Shown: positions 34,845 to 47,093 of the stretch, one piece after another
Numbering within the stretch: position 1 is the first letter of the stretch
Layout of the letters: each line of letters begins with the position of its first letter
Assembly (NCBI GenBank): GCA_038380435.1
Contig: JAWZYU010000019.1
Location: 27,181,801 to 27,245,800 of the forward strand
Direction: 5' to 3'
Source of the DNA: Ryuthela nishihirai
Taxonomy: Eukaryota; Arthropoda; Arachnida; Araneae; Heptathelidae
DNA: 64,000 nucleotides
Notes under the pieces: model-generated
What the model was told of the DNA's origin: nothing
Seen by the model: only the letters and a program-made list of their open reading frames with translations
The model's database searches: none
Made by a program: the position numbers and the translations under genes

Positions 34845-35222
34845 TATCGGGGCAGTCGGTAGCGCCCCAAGCTCGTAATCTGTAGTTCCCAGGTTCGAGT
34901 CCCAGCTGGGTCATCGTTGAGATTTATCTCCGCAAAATTCCTCGCCCTGCCCACGGTCAGTAGGGGACACCGATGGGCTTGAAAAGGCCGCCGTCCGTCG
35001 GATGGGACGTTAAGCCGTGGCCCCGTGTGCGGGAGAACCATACCCTGTGCACGTTAAAGAACACGCTGGATGGCCTTGACGGAAGGCTACCATCTGTCTC
35101 CCAACAGCTGTTCCAGTGGGTCCCCTGCCCCAACCTTCTCTGAGCCTTCGGGGTCCATGTGACCTGGCCATTTAGCCCATGGTGTGCAAAAAAGTGCCGC
35201 TCAGAGGTAAAACAACCCAACC
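34845..35222 (+). mobile_element. SINE-A, slightly 5'-shortened
   Basis: Starts in the A box (GGGGCAGTCGGTAGCG), B box GGTTCGAGTCC, full body, end GTAAAACAACCCAACCC. A short AATCCT match flanks it, too short to call a target duplication. Confidence 0.85.
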
Positions 35223-35893
35223 CAATCCTCTTTCAGTTAATATAGTCGACTGTTACCCCTCAAATTTTTCCTTTGCAGTATGAACTAAGATTCGAGTAAA
35301 ATAAATTAATTGATCCTGCAAAATTACTAAATTCTCAGGACTGCATATCATTAATTATTGATCGATCTGACTTAGGATAATGCGTTCAAACAAGAATTTT
35401 GATAAAGTCTCCAAAAAAAGATTTCAGACTCAAACCAGAAACTACCCGAAAATTAGTAATACGTAGTCCCGTACTACCCAATTGTAGTTGTGATGAGTAG
35501 AGATTTCAAAAAGAATTGACCAAAGTTTTATTTACGGTTAAAACAATAGTAAAAGTATTTAAATATATTAAGAGTTCAGAGCTGACAAAATTCCACCGTA
35601 AGTTCAGAGGTGGATAATTTACATTACAAGAATATTTAGTACTTCGCATCCAATGTATATAATCAAAGTTAAAATGACAACAATCAGTTAAGATTAAAAG
35701 TCAAATGAAACAACCCTATCCTATGTGATGTCTCTTACCGGGAATGGTTGCTGAATTATACAAAATGTACTTGGAAACATAAAAAGGAATCCCACATCAG
35801 ATTTCTTTGGTCGTTGTTTTTCCCCAAAAAAGCTATGTAAATTCCAACAAATTTTTACCTTGCTACAGTTGGATAAATGGTTAATATCTCTAT
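35223..35893. other. No gene recognised
   Basis: AT-rich noncoding sequence. Confidence 0.55.
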
Positions 35894-35901
35894 ACTTTAG
35901 A

Positions 35902-36101
35902 GCGGGGTTCTCAACGTGGAGTAGGCGGTAAAATTTTTTGGGGTGCGCCGTGAGAGCTAAAAAGTGCTAGATCTAGTAACAAAGTCGCTACGTTGGCACT
36001 ATTATACTATAACTATAGTTTTTATCTATCTACATAAGGGGTACGACAGTTACATACACATTTTCAGGAGGTTCGTGAAGCATAAAAGGTTGAGAATCAC
36101 T
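35902..36101. mobile_element. hAT-like MITE, short relative of 13120-13609
   Basis: Ends GCGGGGTTCTCAACG and AGGTTGAGAATCACT; 8-bp flanks ACTTTAGA (35894-35901) and ATTTTAGA (36102-36109) agree at 7 of 8. Internal blocks CCGTGAGAGCT, AGATCTAGTAACAAAGTCG and GTTACATACACATTT are shared with 13120-13609; its middle is deleted by comparison. Confidence 0.8.
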
Positions 36102-36341
36102 ATTTTAGAAATATCTGATGCATCTTCTCCCCAAATTATGGTCTAAAACTGTTCCACTGGATCTTCCATGAAAATTGGCTTTAAGCGAAGAAAGCAAAAG
36201 AAAATAGTTATATGACCACACCCAGGTCCGATACACTCTCCTACATTCCATCATACCACACCGACTCTCTCTCTCTCTATGCGGTCGAATCGTAGCTATA
36301 TAACTTTTGGAAGCCAGGAATCATCCAATCCAATGAGCCAA

Positions 36342-36892
36342 TCAGATATCATCATCATCCTCAAGCAGCCATGGGCTACGGAGGTCCAACCAGACCGTGC
36401 AATTTAGTTCTCCAAGCAAGTCTGTCCTGAGCTACATCTGCTGCATCCGGCCACTGCACACCAATTCTAACAAGGTCCTGTTTGACATTGTCTGCCCACC
36501 GCATCCTAGGTCTCCCCTTCTTTCTGAGGCCTTTAGGCACACTGTTCATAACCCTATTCGCCAATCTATAATTATCCATACAGGCAACATGGCCAAACCA
36601 GTGGAGTCTCTCTCTGCACAATATGCTGCTTAAAGGAGGTTCCCAACTCCTTTGCCTAACCTCATCATTAGTTACAAAGTTGAACCACCTAATGCCCAAG
36701 ATACTGCGTAAGCATCTGGAATCAAAAGCATCTAGTTTCCTGTTATCTTGCTTACAAAGTGTCCAAGTTTCACTACCATAACTAACCCTAGAAAGAACTA
36801 AACTATTATGCAGTCTAATTTTAGTCTTTAGGCGTATACGCCAATTTCTCCACACTCTCCATAGATTCTTAAAATCCAGCAGCAATACTCTC
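36342..36892 (-). pseudogene. RTE-type LINE 3' end, 5'-truncated
   Basis: Short ATC tail at 36350-36362, then the RTE C-terminal coding part read leftward: NSLVLSRVSYGSETWTLC, GIRWFNFVTNDEVRQR, RPRMRWADNVKQDL, ending LVGPP. Homology stops near 36892, and the open frame (36376-37002) simply runs on into unrelated sequence. This C-terminal piece itself has no stop. Confidence 0.85.
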
Positions 36893-37269
36893 CTGAGAAA
36901 GACATGGCGTCCACTACCATATTTGGAGAATGGAACTTGTCTTATCCAGTTCTCAAATGCAGACCTGGTGCACGGAAAAATGAACTCTAGCCGAAGGTTC
37001 ATGACACATTATCCGTCTTACGAAAGACGAATGAAATATGACATGTGAAATATGAAAAGTCACTCCCTTGGGTTCGAAGTCCCATCGAAGCAAGTTGACA
37101 TTGTAACCTCAATGGAAACGTATTAAATCTGATATTACGAAAGTTATATAAATAAAGCGATGGAGTAGGTCAGCTTAAAGGCGATGTCTCTGTCAATTAC
37201 GAAAATGGTAACACTAGAATAGTGTAATAAAAAAGCGATAGGTCTGCGACTTATCACGACTATTAAAAT
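36893..37269. other. No gene recognised
   Basis: Noncoding sequence after the RTE truncation point. Confidence 0.5.
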
Positions 37270-37880
37270 TTAGCTACGAGATGCCGATTTGTGAAAAAAG
37301 CGCTTTTAATGCATACTGAGCGAAAACGATATTTAGAATGGGCCAAAAAAAACTAAATATGGACTACTGCGGTATGACACAAAGTATTATTTAACGCTAA
37401 AACACAGTTTAGTATTAAAGTCAACCGCTGAAGCCCTTTTGTCTGTCATTTTACTCAAATACAACTGTATATTATGTAAGAGCTGGTGCAAAAATTGGGG
37501 GGATCTTTTTTTTTTACAGTACCTGTCTGTCTGTTTAAATCAAACTTATAAGTATCCAACAAAAATCGGGACGTGTGGATTCATGAGTTTCAAAGAGGTG
37601 TGACGCCCCCTTTGTCACTGAGCCAAAGAAGCATAGAAATAATTGCGGATGGGCAATATTCAAAATATCAAAAGTAGATACAATATGAAAATTATTAGGA
37701 TTTCCTGACCTGCGTCAATCACCAGATTTAAATCAGTAGAAAAAACTGTGGTCGGAAGTAAGCAATGATATCAAAAGGGAACGATGAATAACAAAAGCGA
37801 TAACTGATAAAGGCTCCGATTAAAGCACAGAACTATGTCGCTTCTCGACACCTGGGGATAGTCCACAAGTTAAGTGACAC
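37270..37880 (+). pseudogene. Heavily decayed Tc1-like transposase
   Basis: Fragments in order: FVKKALLMHTERKRYLEWAK near 37290 (the substrate-recognition-to-first-Asp segment), HKVLFNAKTQF where the family has SDE, and FPDLRQSPDLNQ then KKLWSEV near 37710 (third acidic block; family pattern SPDLNPIE..W). Many stops. No ends found. Confidence 0.55.
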
Positions 37881-38048
37881 CTTGACGAGGTAAGGTGGTG
37901 CGGGTCATAATATTACGCCGCATTACATGGAAGAGGGGGAATTCCGATCTGTTGTTACGCATTGCTATAATGCTGTTTATTTCTTCAAATACACTGATAG
38001 AAAAAGTTAAGCTGCAAAAATAATAGTTGGCATAGCAACATAATAATT
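37881..38048. other. No gene recognised
   Basis: Noncoding spacer. Confidence 0.5.
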
Positions 38049-38557
38049 TGAGAGACTTTTATGAAATTCAGGTGAGCGGTACACTAGACCATGACAAAGA
38101 ATATATGTAGACATTAAATGTATACGATGATGGTCAGTAACAATGCTCATGCGCAGAAAAGGTCTTTAACTGGTGGTAACAGAAATGCTTTGTTCCATTA
38201 ATCAATATGGAATATGATCGCGCCTGACGGCCATGCATGTTGTACAACGATCATGCATGCTGGTGACAAGATGACGGATGAGGTCGGATCGCAATAAACG
38301 TCATTGTTCGTTAGCGCAAGTAGCAGCTGGTGGAGGTTTCAGGAAGAGGGATGAAGAGCACCAATGCATCTCCCCAGAGCATCCAAGACAGTCTCAATAG
38401 TATTAAGTTTCAGAGATTTGTCTGCCCCATCTTTTTATTGGATTTGCTGTCGCATGACCATTGTTACTGACCATCCATTACCTATGCATCTCATGTCTAC
38501 ATTATTCTTTGTCATGGTCTGGTGTACCTCTCACCTGAATTTCATAAAAGTCTCTCA
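38049..38557. mobile_element. 509-bp nonautonomous element with about 105-bp terminal inverted repeats
   Basis: TGAGAGACTTTTATGAAATT at the left is mirrored at 38538-38557. Homology continues inward through CAGGTGAG, GACCATGACAAAGAAT, TGTAGACAT and GGTCAGTAACAATG, with small indels. The end also resembles the Tc1 remnant at 738. Internal 38150-38455 has no coding potential. No clear TA or other duplication at the edges. Confidence 0.8.
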
Positions 38558-38591
38558 GATCATCGCTTTTGTTTGTCTATTTTTCGTAGCA

Positions 38592-39250
38592 TCAATCTGT
38601 TGCCGTCTCCTTGGGGGAGATTTTTTATAGTATCAATCTGTTGCCGTCTCCTTGGGGGAAACGTTTTTTGTAGCATCGATCTGTTGCCGTCTCCTTGGGG
38701 GAGATTTTTTATAACATCAATCTGTTGCCGTCTCCTTGGGGGCGATTTTTTATAGCATCGATCTGTTGCCGTCTCCTTGGGGGCGATTTTTTATAGCATC
38801 GATCTGTTGCCGTCTCCTTGGGGGAGATTTTTTATAGCATCGATCTGTTGCCGTCTCCTTGGGGGAGATTTTTTATAGCATCGATCTGTTGCCGTCTCCT
38901 TGGGGGAGATTTTTTATAACATCAATCTGTTGCCGTCTCCTTGGGGACGATTTTTTATAGCATCGATCTGTTGCCGTCTCCTTGGGGGAGATTTTTTATA
39001 GCATCGATCTGTTGCCGTCTCCTTGGGGGAGATTTTTTACAGCATCGATCTGTTGCCGTCTCCTTGGGGGGAGATTTTTTATAGCATCGATCTGTTGCCG
39101 CCTCCTTGAGGAAGACGTTTTTTATATCATCAATCTGTTGCCGTCTCCTTGGGGAGACTTTTTTTATATCATCAATCTGTTGCCGTCTCCTTGGTGGACA
39201 CGTTTTTTATAACATCAATCTGTTTCCGCCTCCTTCAGGGAAGACGTTTT
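38592..39250. repeat. 41-bp minisatellite, about 16 units
   Basis: Unit ATC(A/G)ATCTGTTGCCGTC then TCCTTGGGGGAGATTTTTT then ATAGC, mostly 41 bp, with variant units near both ends (AGACG in place of AGATT). It starts only about 35 bp right of the 509-bp element. Open frames over it are a by-product of the repeat. Confidence 0.95.
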
Positions 39251-39937
39251 CTGATAAATTTCAATGACGATACTAACTCAGGTTTATTGAGAAACAATAA
39301 TAAGGCATTTAATGGGAAAAAAGTAATATAAAAGTACAAGCAGAGAACAAATAATCTTAGCAACCAAATCATTGACATTAATTTAAAATAACTTGAAATT
39401 AAAACTCTTACAACTGAATCATTTATAGAATTCCTTTTAATTTTAAAATGTAAATTTTAACAATAGCAACTTTTAAATCAAAGGATAATTAAGCGTCCGT
39501 GTTTAGTATGTCATCTGAGCTCGTCCAGCATCAAGTTGCAGTCAGAGGACTCCTTCCAGCGTCGGAGTGGGGATCATCTCTTCATGACATCTTCCTGCGA
39601 AGAAGGAGAAGACAGTTACTTCGAATTGGATCGGATGTGGGGATGGATCCTCAACTGACCGTCTCATAGGCACTATCTCCTCGGGATGGATAATTGATTG
39701 CGGGAAGGGAGACAGCTGCATTATCCTTTACTGTTGCAAGGGGGAGTTTGTTCTTCACTGGTCAGATGGCGAGAAATTATTACTCGGTTTCTCTGCATCA
39801 AAGTTCACAAACCATTCATTGGCAGAGATGCCCTTGCTTTGATGCATTCATTTGCTCGAAATCCATTTTCGCATTCATCCTTCTCAAATTCGCCTCATTC
39901 ACTAGTATTCAATATGCTCACTAAACATTCTAGAATA
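39251..39937. other. No gene recognised
   Basis: Mixed noncoding sequence up to the Tc1 element. Confidence 0.55.
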
Positions 39938-39939
39938 TA

Positions 39940-41243
39940 CAGGGGTTTGTCAAAATAATGGAAACACTGTTTATGGAGAACATCTTATTAATAAGCTGTA
40001 GGCCCACCTCGGGCGTTCAGAACAGACGCAATTCGACGAGGAATAGACTTATACAAGTCATGCACATATGGTAATGGAATGCGGAATCATTCTTCCTGCA
40101 AAATATAGCCCAACTGTGCCAGTGATGCTAGAGGTGGAAAGTGTGATCTGATTTTGCGCTTCAGATATTCCCACAGATGATCAATAATAGAGAGGTTTGG
40201 AGATTGAGGAGGCCAGGGTAGCTGCTGTACTTCATCCGCATGCTCTGCAAACCACAATTTGACACCATTAGCATAATGTAGAGGTGCATTATCCGCTTGA
40301 AACCAGGGACGGTCATTAGGGAACAATGCCCGCAACATTGGGTGCAGATGATCCACGAGAATGGATTTGTACGTTGCGGATGCGACACGACCCTGCAGAA
40401 TAAGTAATGACCCTAAGGAATGCCATGATAGGGCACCCCACAGAATCAGGGATCCACCTCCGTGCTTCAAAGTCGGAACCAAACAATCGGGATGGTACAC
40501 TTCTGCTGGTTTTCGCCAGACGTACACTCTACCAGTGGTGGGAAACAATGTGTAGCACGATTCATCAGAACAGATGACACGTTGCCAGTCTTTAGCATCC
40601 CAGTTATTATGTGTTTTGCACCACCTTACACATTTTGTTGCGTTGATGTTGGTAATCCTCTGATTACCAACATCAATATCAACAAAAGTTTGTGGATTGC
40701 AACATGGCCATAAATACCAGCACGATGAAGTCCCCGATGAATTGTTATGACGGAAACGGGATCATTCGGACTGGTGTTCAACTCTGCTGCTATTTGCGGT
40801 GCCGTGGTCTTGTACTTCCGTTATACAATCCGTGCCAACGTTCGCCTATCCCTATCTGGGACTTCTTCTGACAACTTCTTATGACGTCCACAATTTGCAC
40901 ATTTGGATGCAACGCCCAGTCCTTTTTGACAAGTAGTCATAATCTTCGATAAAGTTCCTCGTGTTACACCTACTATTTCCGCTGTTCTGAATGCTAAAGT
41001 TCCTGCAAGACGTGCACCAATGATCATGCCTTTTTGGAGGTCACTGAGATCTGACATTGTCGACAATTATACCACAGCAGCTGTTTCACCTGCACCTGTG
41101 GCACTGCTACGTGATAGCCGACATTGCACTTCTCTCCTTTATATACCTCATATCACGGGTGACATCATCCCGGTGATATGCATATGGCTCATTTCGTGTA
41201 CTCTAGTCACCGTAGGTGTTTCCATTATTTTGATAAACCTCTG
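39940..41243 (-). mobile_element. Complete-ended Tc1-like transposon
   Basis: Left end CAGGGGTTTGTCAAAATAAT and mirrored right end CAGAGGTTTATCAAAATAAT, bordered by TA at 39938-39939 and 41244-41245. Length 1304 bp, normal for Tc1 elements. It holds one broken transposase on the minus strand. Confidence 0.9.
39991..41066 (-). pseudogene. Tc1-like transposase, broken
   Basis: Read leftward from ATG at 41066: SDLQKGMIIGARLAG (first helix-turn-helix), GRHKKLSEEVPDRDRRTLAR (second), a stop at 40821-40823, then TTAPQIAAELN, VITIHRGLHRAGIYG. A small inverted patch (40642-40671) interrupts the next part. Catalytic blocks: VICSDESCYTLFP (first Asp), WGALSWHSLG, WFQADNAPLHYA (second Asp), then PQSPNLSIIDHLWEYLK, where SPDLNPIE..W is usual, so SPD is now SPN while the third acidic residue remains Asp. 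A Trp-to-stop change (TGA) precedes FRIPLPYVHDLYKSIPRRI and the original end near 39991. Confidence 0.85.
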
Positions 41244-41245
41244 TA

Positions 41246-41885
41246 CACTACCCTTCTATACGGTTACTCTCCCCAGTCTCACTCTCATTTACCATAACCA
41301 GAGCAGCCCTTGTGCTTCTGCTCATCCCGAGTTTGGCTGCTCTCTATCAAATCTCATATCTATCTCAAGGCCTTCTGTCCCTCGTTAGGTATTTCCAAAG
41401 TTCCTTGTTTTCCACGAATATGTGCTATGCAGCGACCATCTGTAGCATCTACAGACGAACTTAAGAATCGTAAACTCCACCCAGCGGGCCTGTCTCTGCT
41501 CTAGACGTTGACATCGCCATCTGGGAGAACATGTGGTGGAGGAGTATCAACAGTGGACAATGTTGTTTAGCTCTATATATCTGCAGCTGGCCATGGGAAC
41601 GATTTCGTGGCGGTGTTTTCTCTGTGAAGTTCGCACCACCAAACAATTCGGTGTCTGACCCTACGCTGTAAGCGAAGAAGTAGGGTTTCTAAGTGTCGTT
41701 TTATCCATGAGGTGCTAGTTTCGAAGAGCCGAATCTTGTGTTTTTTTTATCAAAAGGGGTTCTTTGTATTTATGTATGTTTGGGCTTTCTGCTGCAGCTG
41801 TGGATTCCATATCCTTCCCTCTTGAAGTGAAAAGTAATGTCGTACCCTATTTGTTTGTTTCCTGTGTGTTGGTAGAAATCTGAAT
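41246..41885. other. No gene recognised
   Basis: Noncoding; short open frames only. Confidence 0.5.
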
Positions 41886-42245
41886 TAAGTGAGAAATAAA
41901 AAAAGAATCGTTATGCTTGATACAATCAGCGCATAACAATTTCCTCGCTCTCGAGGTAATCGTCGACCAGCAAAGCCCTATGAGGACGAAAATTATCGTC
42001 CATAAAAATGACCTTGGGGTCAACAGCTCCATGAAAAGCCTTACGTATGTCCTAATGATCTCCCCTGTGTACCTTTGTGCATGCACATTGCCACCCTCAA
42101 ACACAAGGAGTGACTTACAGTCATCCAGATTTATTCCTCCCCACACCAGAAGATCTGCTCCTTCAAAGTCGTCTCTTTGGCGAATGTTGCAGGGATTGTT
42201 GCACGTTCCGCATTCTCTTCAGATGCGCACATGTAGGGAAAGCGT
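41886..42245 (-). pseudogene. Tc1-like transposase fragment (middle)
   Basis: Read leftward: RECGTCNNPCNIRQRDDFEG in shifted frames, then VWGGINLDDCKSLLVFEGGN and VHAQRYTGEIIRTYVRLFM, the VWGGI...L..F.GG..NA..Y segment of Tc1-like transposases. Then ITSRARKLLCADCI, a degraded version of the NARPHRAR region. No ends seen. Confidence 0.65.
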
Positions 42246-42261
42246 TAATATCACATTTTAA

Positions 42262-42939
42262 TAAGGAATAACTCCTGATTAAAATGCAATATAACAAATA
42301 ACAGGTTGTTTATTCCTCACTTTCGATACACAATTTCCCCAAATACTAAATTATGTCTTACCACGTGATTTAACAGATGCCATGCTTACAAGTCATCATA
42401 TGCCATGCTACATTTCATCATTGTTAACGATACGAACGTGAACAACATTTCTGCGGCATTACTGATCCTTGATCCACGACGTACTTAAAAGCAAACATTT
42501 AATTTTTATCAGCACTTATTTTTAAAAAGTGCCCAGTTGTGATTAGATCATTTCTCTCTATCACGAGGTGCCCAGATGATCTTTGCGCCGCGTGCACACA
42601 ACCTCCCGAGAGCTTATTTGAATGATCGTGTTCTCTTCCTTGCTAGAGCAAAGGGAGAAAGGGAACAAATTGTAGCCTGATTCCATAATGGCATCAATGG
42701 TAAGCATCATTTTCTTCTGTATTTAGGGTAAATGGGAACGAAAACTTCATGAATATTGTCTTGCATTCATGTGATCTTTTGAGTATCTAAACTTCCTATT
42801 GCATAAGGCAATATTCACAATCAAAGTTGATGCTGCTTATATGCACTTAAAGGCTGTCATTTTGGTAAGTGGATTTCAAAACGCTCTGTCTTTGAAGCAT
42901 TCATGTTTCTGTCTTTTTTTTAACATGCTATGCCCTTTC
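42262..42939. other. No gene recognised
   Basis: AT-rich noncoding sequence. Confidence 0.5.
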
Positions 42940-43168
42940 ATGTTGGACTCGATCCTGGGAATCCGTCAGATGGAAGTCGAGTGCGGGAAAGCTATACCCT
43001 GTGTTCGTTAAAGAACACGCTGGATGGCTTTGACACGAGGCTTCCATCTGTCTCCTACAACTCTCCAGTAGGTCCCTTTCGCCCAACATTCTTGGGGTCC
43101 TTGTGACATGAATATTTTGCCCTTTGTGTCAAAAAAATGCCACTCAGAGGTAAAACAACTCAACTCAC
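42940..43168 (+). mobile_element. SINE-A, right half only
   Basis: From CGATCCTGGGAATCCGTCAG onward the body matches other copies, ending GAGGTAAAACAACTCAACTC. Head missing. Confidence 0.75.
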
Positions 43169-44571
43169 ACCTTTCATTCTACGCTTTAATAAAATATATT
43201 TTTTTATCACTTGAAAGTAACGGAAAATAAAATTAACGGTAGCGGAAATAATTTTTTTTTATCCCAGATATGAATTTTTTGTAAAGAGGTAAACTTGACA
43301 AAAATTTGCTTTTATTTAAAATAATATCAACTATATAACATATTTGCTTTTATTGAAATTATTCTCAACTGCAGAATATACTAATGGTGTACATTTCAAT
43401 GGTAGGTTTACATAAGACGAGTAACGTAAGAGGTAAAATCTTGAAGCACCGTCATTTTTTTATTCTTTAATGCTCATTTTTACGATTATTTTTCAGTCCA
43501 TTTATTCTCTCTAGATCCTGAACTTCGAAGTACACTTCCTCCTATTTATTTACTAGAAAATGTCGGAAAAGGATATGACTTAGACCATAGTGACCTATTT
43601 CCGTCTCCTCTAGATAAAAGTAGTTGTAAAAGACGCCTGCTCGCCAAACTCCTCACAGGAAATATTTGTTTTTGTTTCATCTACACTTTTACCACTTGCA
43701 CACTCGGGTGAACTTTGCTCCAACTCTTGATGTTGATGCTATTCAACTCAACTGAGAACACGACTTAATATATAGATAATAATTTACGTTTTCATTCTTT
43801 AGATATTTATTTTCGTCCTTGAGAGAAGATTGAATTGCTCGTTGAAATCATTCAGAGTAATTCAGTTACTTGCTTTTTATCCTTCACATTTTAACCTTTT
43901 TTTTTATCAACTTGAAGTTTGGTCTCTGTGATCAAAGTGTATTAGAGCACAACGTAGTGTTTTTGGTTAGTATTTGTCTGTAAAAAGAGGTGAGTTGAAT
44001 TATATCCTCCGTTATAGAAATGCGTGCAGAATTTTAGACCTTTCTTTAATACTGCAACAACAGTTCGTGTAAAGGCGACACGAACATCTCAGCAAGTATT
44101 CCTCTGCCTAATTAATCTACGATTTCTGCTAAAGGTGTCACCCGGCTAGCAGGTAGTTCCTCCAACCAAATTAATCTATTTTTCGTACTAATGATGTTCA
44201 TCAGCCGATTCCACTATCCTAATTAATCTGCCGTATCTAAGGTAGATGCTCACCAGTTCAGCAGGTAGTTCCTCTACCCTTTTCTTCCTATTGAAGGCAT
44301 AATAAAATGTAAGCAAGTGAAATAAAAGAATTCTAGAAAAGTACACTTCTAGAAACGACTTCTAGAAAGCGTAGAAATAATAGCAAAATATGAAGAATAA
44401 CCTGTCAGAAGAAATGGAAATTCGGTTGTTTCCCAGTATTTTCCAAGAGCGACAGGACTTAGATCCCGACCTACGACATTTCCTGCGTCAGATGCTTTCA
44501 TTCGAGCTATAGCTTTTTACTTTCAGAATTTGCGTTCTGGAGATACTGTATAACGGAACAATAGTTTGCAC
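43169..44571. other. No gene; weak local repeat
   Basis: AT-rich. At 44080-44285 three imperfect units share TAATTAATCT and GGTAGTTCCTC about 70-80 bp apart. Nothing coding seen. Confidence 0.5.
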
Positions 44572-44800
44572 ATTTCCCCTTTTTTAGGGGGAAGAAGGCA
44601 TGGAGTGTCAATTTTTTTATAGCCTATGACACTCCCCACGTAATACGTATCGCTTGTTATTTTATTTTGTGTAGCTTAAAAATAGTTTTCATATTTCCCC
44701 TATTTTTATGAGAGAAAAAAGAATGGGGAGTCATTTTTTCTTTTATAGCTTATGACACTCCCTGCGTCACAAGCTTTCATTTGGTGCATAAATCATTAAG
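44572..44800 (+). repeat. TATGACACTCCC repeat family, two copies in tandem
   Basis: Copy one (44572-44650) and copy two (44693-44800) each show TTTCCCCT, a purine-rich part, ATGG..GTCA, a T run, TATAGC(C/T)TATGACACTCCC; copy two adds GCGTCACAAGCTTTCATTTG. Same order as 11762-11880. Confidence 0.5.
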
Positions 44801-44949
44801 TTTGTCCATCGCGTTCGAAAGATATGGTGGAACAACATTTTTCCAAATCCACAAACCGATCAATCGACAAATGTCAAAGCCAAAAGCAATAGGAGGGTAA
44901 TAAAAAGGAAAGCCTGCAACAGCAAGGGCATTGCCATAGCAGAAGAGAA

Positions 44950-45760
44950 ATGACGCCATCTGTTGAGACTATTTCCAACAATTTTGGAGCTAAAGAAAAA
45001 AGCGGTAAGAAATTAAATTTTAATACTTTAGAATTCAAAGATCAGATTATTCTTCCCATTAAGGTAGAAATAACAGCCGAATTTCATTTAATAATGGATT
45101 CTGTAAGCAAGAAAAATGCAGAGATTTTGCTTTCAGTTCAATTTTGTAGTCAAAAGATAGATGATTTTACGAAAAAAATGAATTAATTAAGAAACAATTA
45201 CCAAGTTATCAAATGGATATTGAAAAAGCTATGAAAATTATACAAGAGTTGCACACTTAAAGAAGGTGTTGCAAAATAAAACATTAGATATCAGACTGGA
45301 GGGGCTAAAAAAAAACATTGAAATTATAGGAATACCTGAAGTACTACATGAAAATGTTATACAATTAATTAATAAACTTTCTAATTTATGAAGCATAGAA
45401 CTAAATGCAGTAATAGCAGAACAAGCTTATAGGGCCCATAAAAAAAGATCAAACCAAGCAAAGCAATATTAATAAAATTTACATCAACAAACAACAGAGA
45501 TAAATGGATAGCAGCAAAAAATGACAAAACGATTTATTTACCTGATATTTACCAGAGTTATTGTACGGTTATTTCCTGTATGTATAAATTATCCTGTATA
45601 CATAAATGAGCACTTAATACCAGAGAAAAAATAATTACTCTATAAAGTAAAACAGTATCAGAAAGAGCACAACTTCAGATATGTATGGACAAAAAAAGGG
45701 ACAGTCTTCTTAAAAAAAAAGGAGAGGATTCAAAAGCCACAGAGTAGAAGATGAATCTTT
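44950..45760 (+). pseudogene. LINE ORF1 with FP-like domain
   Basis: Open start 44950-45186 (78 aa, Lys-rich, heptad-like, probably coiled-coil). Then, over several frameshifts, KKNIEIIGIPE, KWIAAKNDKTIYLPD, VYINEHLIPE and FRYVWTKKGTVFLKK. That order matches the coiled-coil plus baculovirus-FP-like domain found in ORF1 of some Jockey/CR1-side LINEs. The function would be RNA binding. Decayed. Confidence 0.55.
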
Positions 45761-47093
45761 CTTCACACAACTTGCACTATAACTGCAGATAATGTCATTG
45801 GTATATGTTACATTTACAGAGATGGCCAGCAATTGTATTACACACATAGACATTACAGAGTTTAACACTGTAATCCAAAACATATAAATTTAGTAATATA
45901 TACACTTAAGTATAAGAAGTATGATTTCATTTTGATGAATTTGTTTTCTCTTAGAGGAATTGGGAAACTAACCAGATATCATTGTGCTATCAGAGGTAGG
46001 AATAGATGAACATGAAATGTATTTGTACTCTATAGAAAGTTATCATTCATATATTAAAGCTAGAACCTTTATAAATTTGGAGTAGTAATAATATATGCAA
46101 AAGAATAACTGAATGTCACTAATATTGATTTTGAAATACAAGCTGAGTCTTTGGCACTACAATTCAATTACAAAATTCACCATCGTCTGTTAGTTGCCAT
46201 TTATAGGTATGTTAATGGGAATGTACAATCATTCACTAACAATTTGTTTACTAAACTACAGCAATAAGAGCAAACCATATAATATTAATAGGAGATTTAA
46301 ATATATACTTAAATAGAACAAATAGTTTATCTGTGTATACATATCTTGATTAAATGAGTTTGTTTAATCTTCAGAATTGTATAGAAGGTTGTTGAAGTCA
46401 AATTCATGTCTGGATCTTTTTGTATTTGTGAGTATATCAATTGATTACCAACAGAAATCTTACATAGTAGATATAGATATAGTAGACCATCAGCTAATTT
46501 GCATATACTTGCAAACTGCAATGCTACAAACTAAGAAAGTAGATATTAAAGAAAACAAATTTCAAAAACTTAATTTGAATGTTTTTCAAACTAATATCAC
46601 GAAAACAGACTGGTCAAATATATTACACATTATAAATGTCAATACAGGATTTAACATACTTTTCAATCCAATGTCATCTGTTTCAAATGATTCCAAACAA
46701 ACTGTAATTGTTAGAAATAGAGGGGAGGAAAATTAAAACCATGAATAACTGTAAATCTAATTACATGCAAAAGAAAGAGAAATACAGTGCATGGACAAAT
46801 GAAAAATAACTTGATAGACATCAATTATTACAAACGTTAGAGAAATACCCTTATGCTTTAATTGCAAAACAATCAATATTTCCAAGATAAATTAACATTG
46901 GCAGGTACAAATACTAACAAAAAAAAGTGGGATGTCATAAATGAAATAACGAGTGAAACAAAATCAAGTATAGTGTGAAAAATTTAAATTCTTTATGAAG
47001 AAAATATTGCATCGTACAATAAAGATCCCCTGAATTTTATTAATGCAGTCAACAAATTCTACACTGATATTGGAACACATGTAACTATGGAGG

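Noticed and set aside
38522..39212. Open frames rich in LLPSPWG over the 41-bp array
   Set aside because: They appear in more than one frame, because 41 is not a multiple of 3 and the unit lacks stops. Artefact of repetition.
42674..42702. Possible tiny exon (ATGGCATCAATG followed by GTAAGC)
   Set aside because: A start and donor this close occur often by chance; no further exon or domain supports it.
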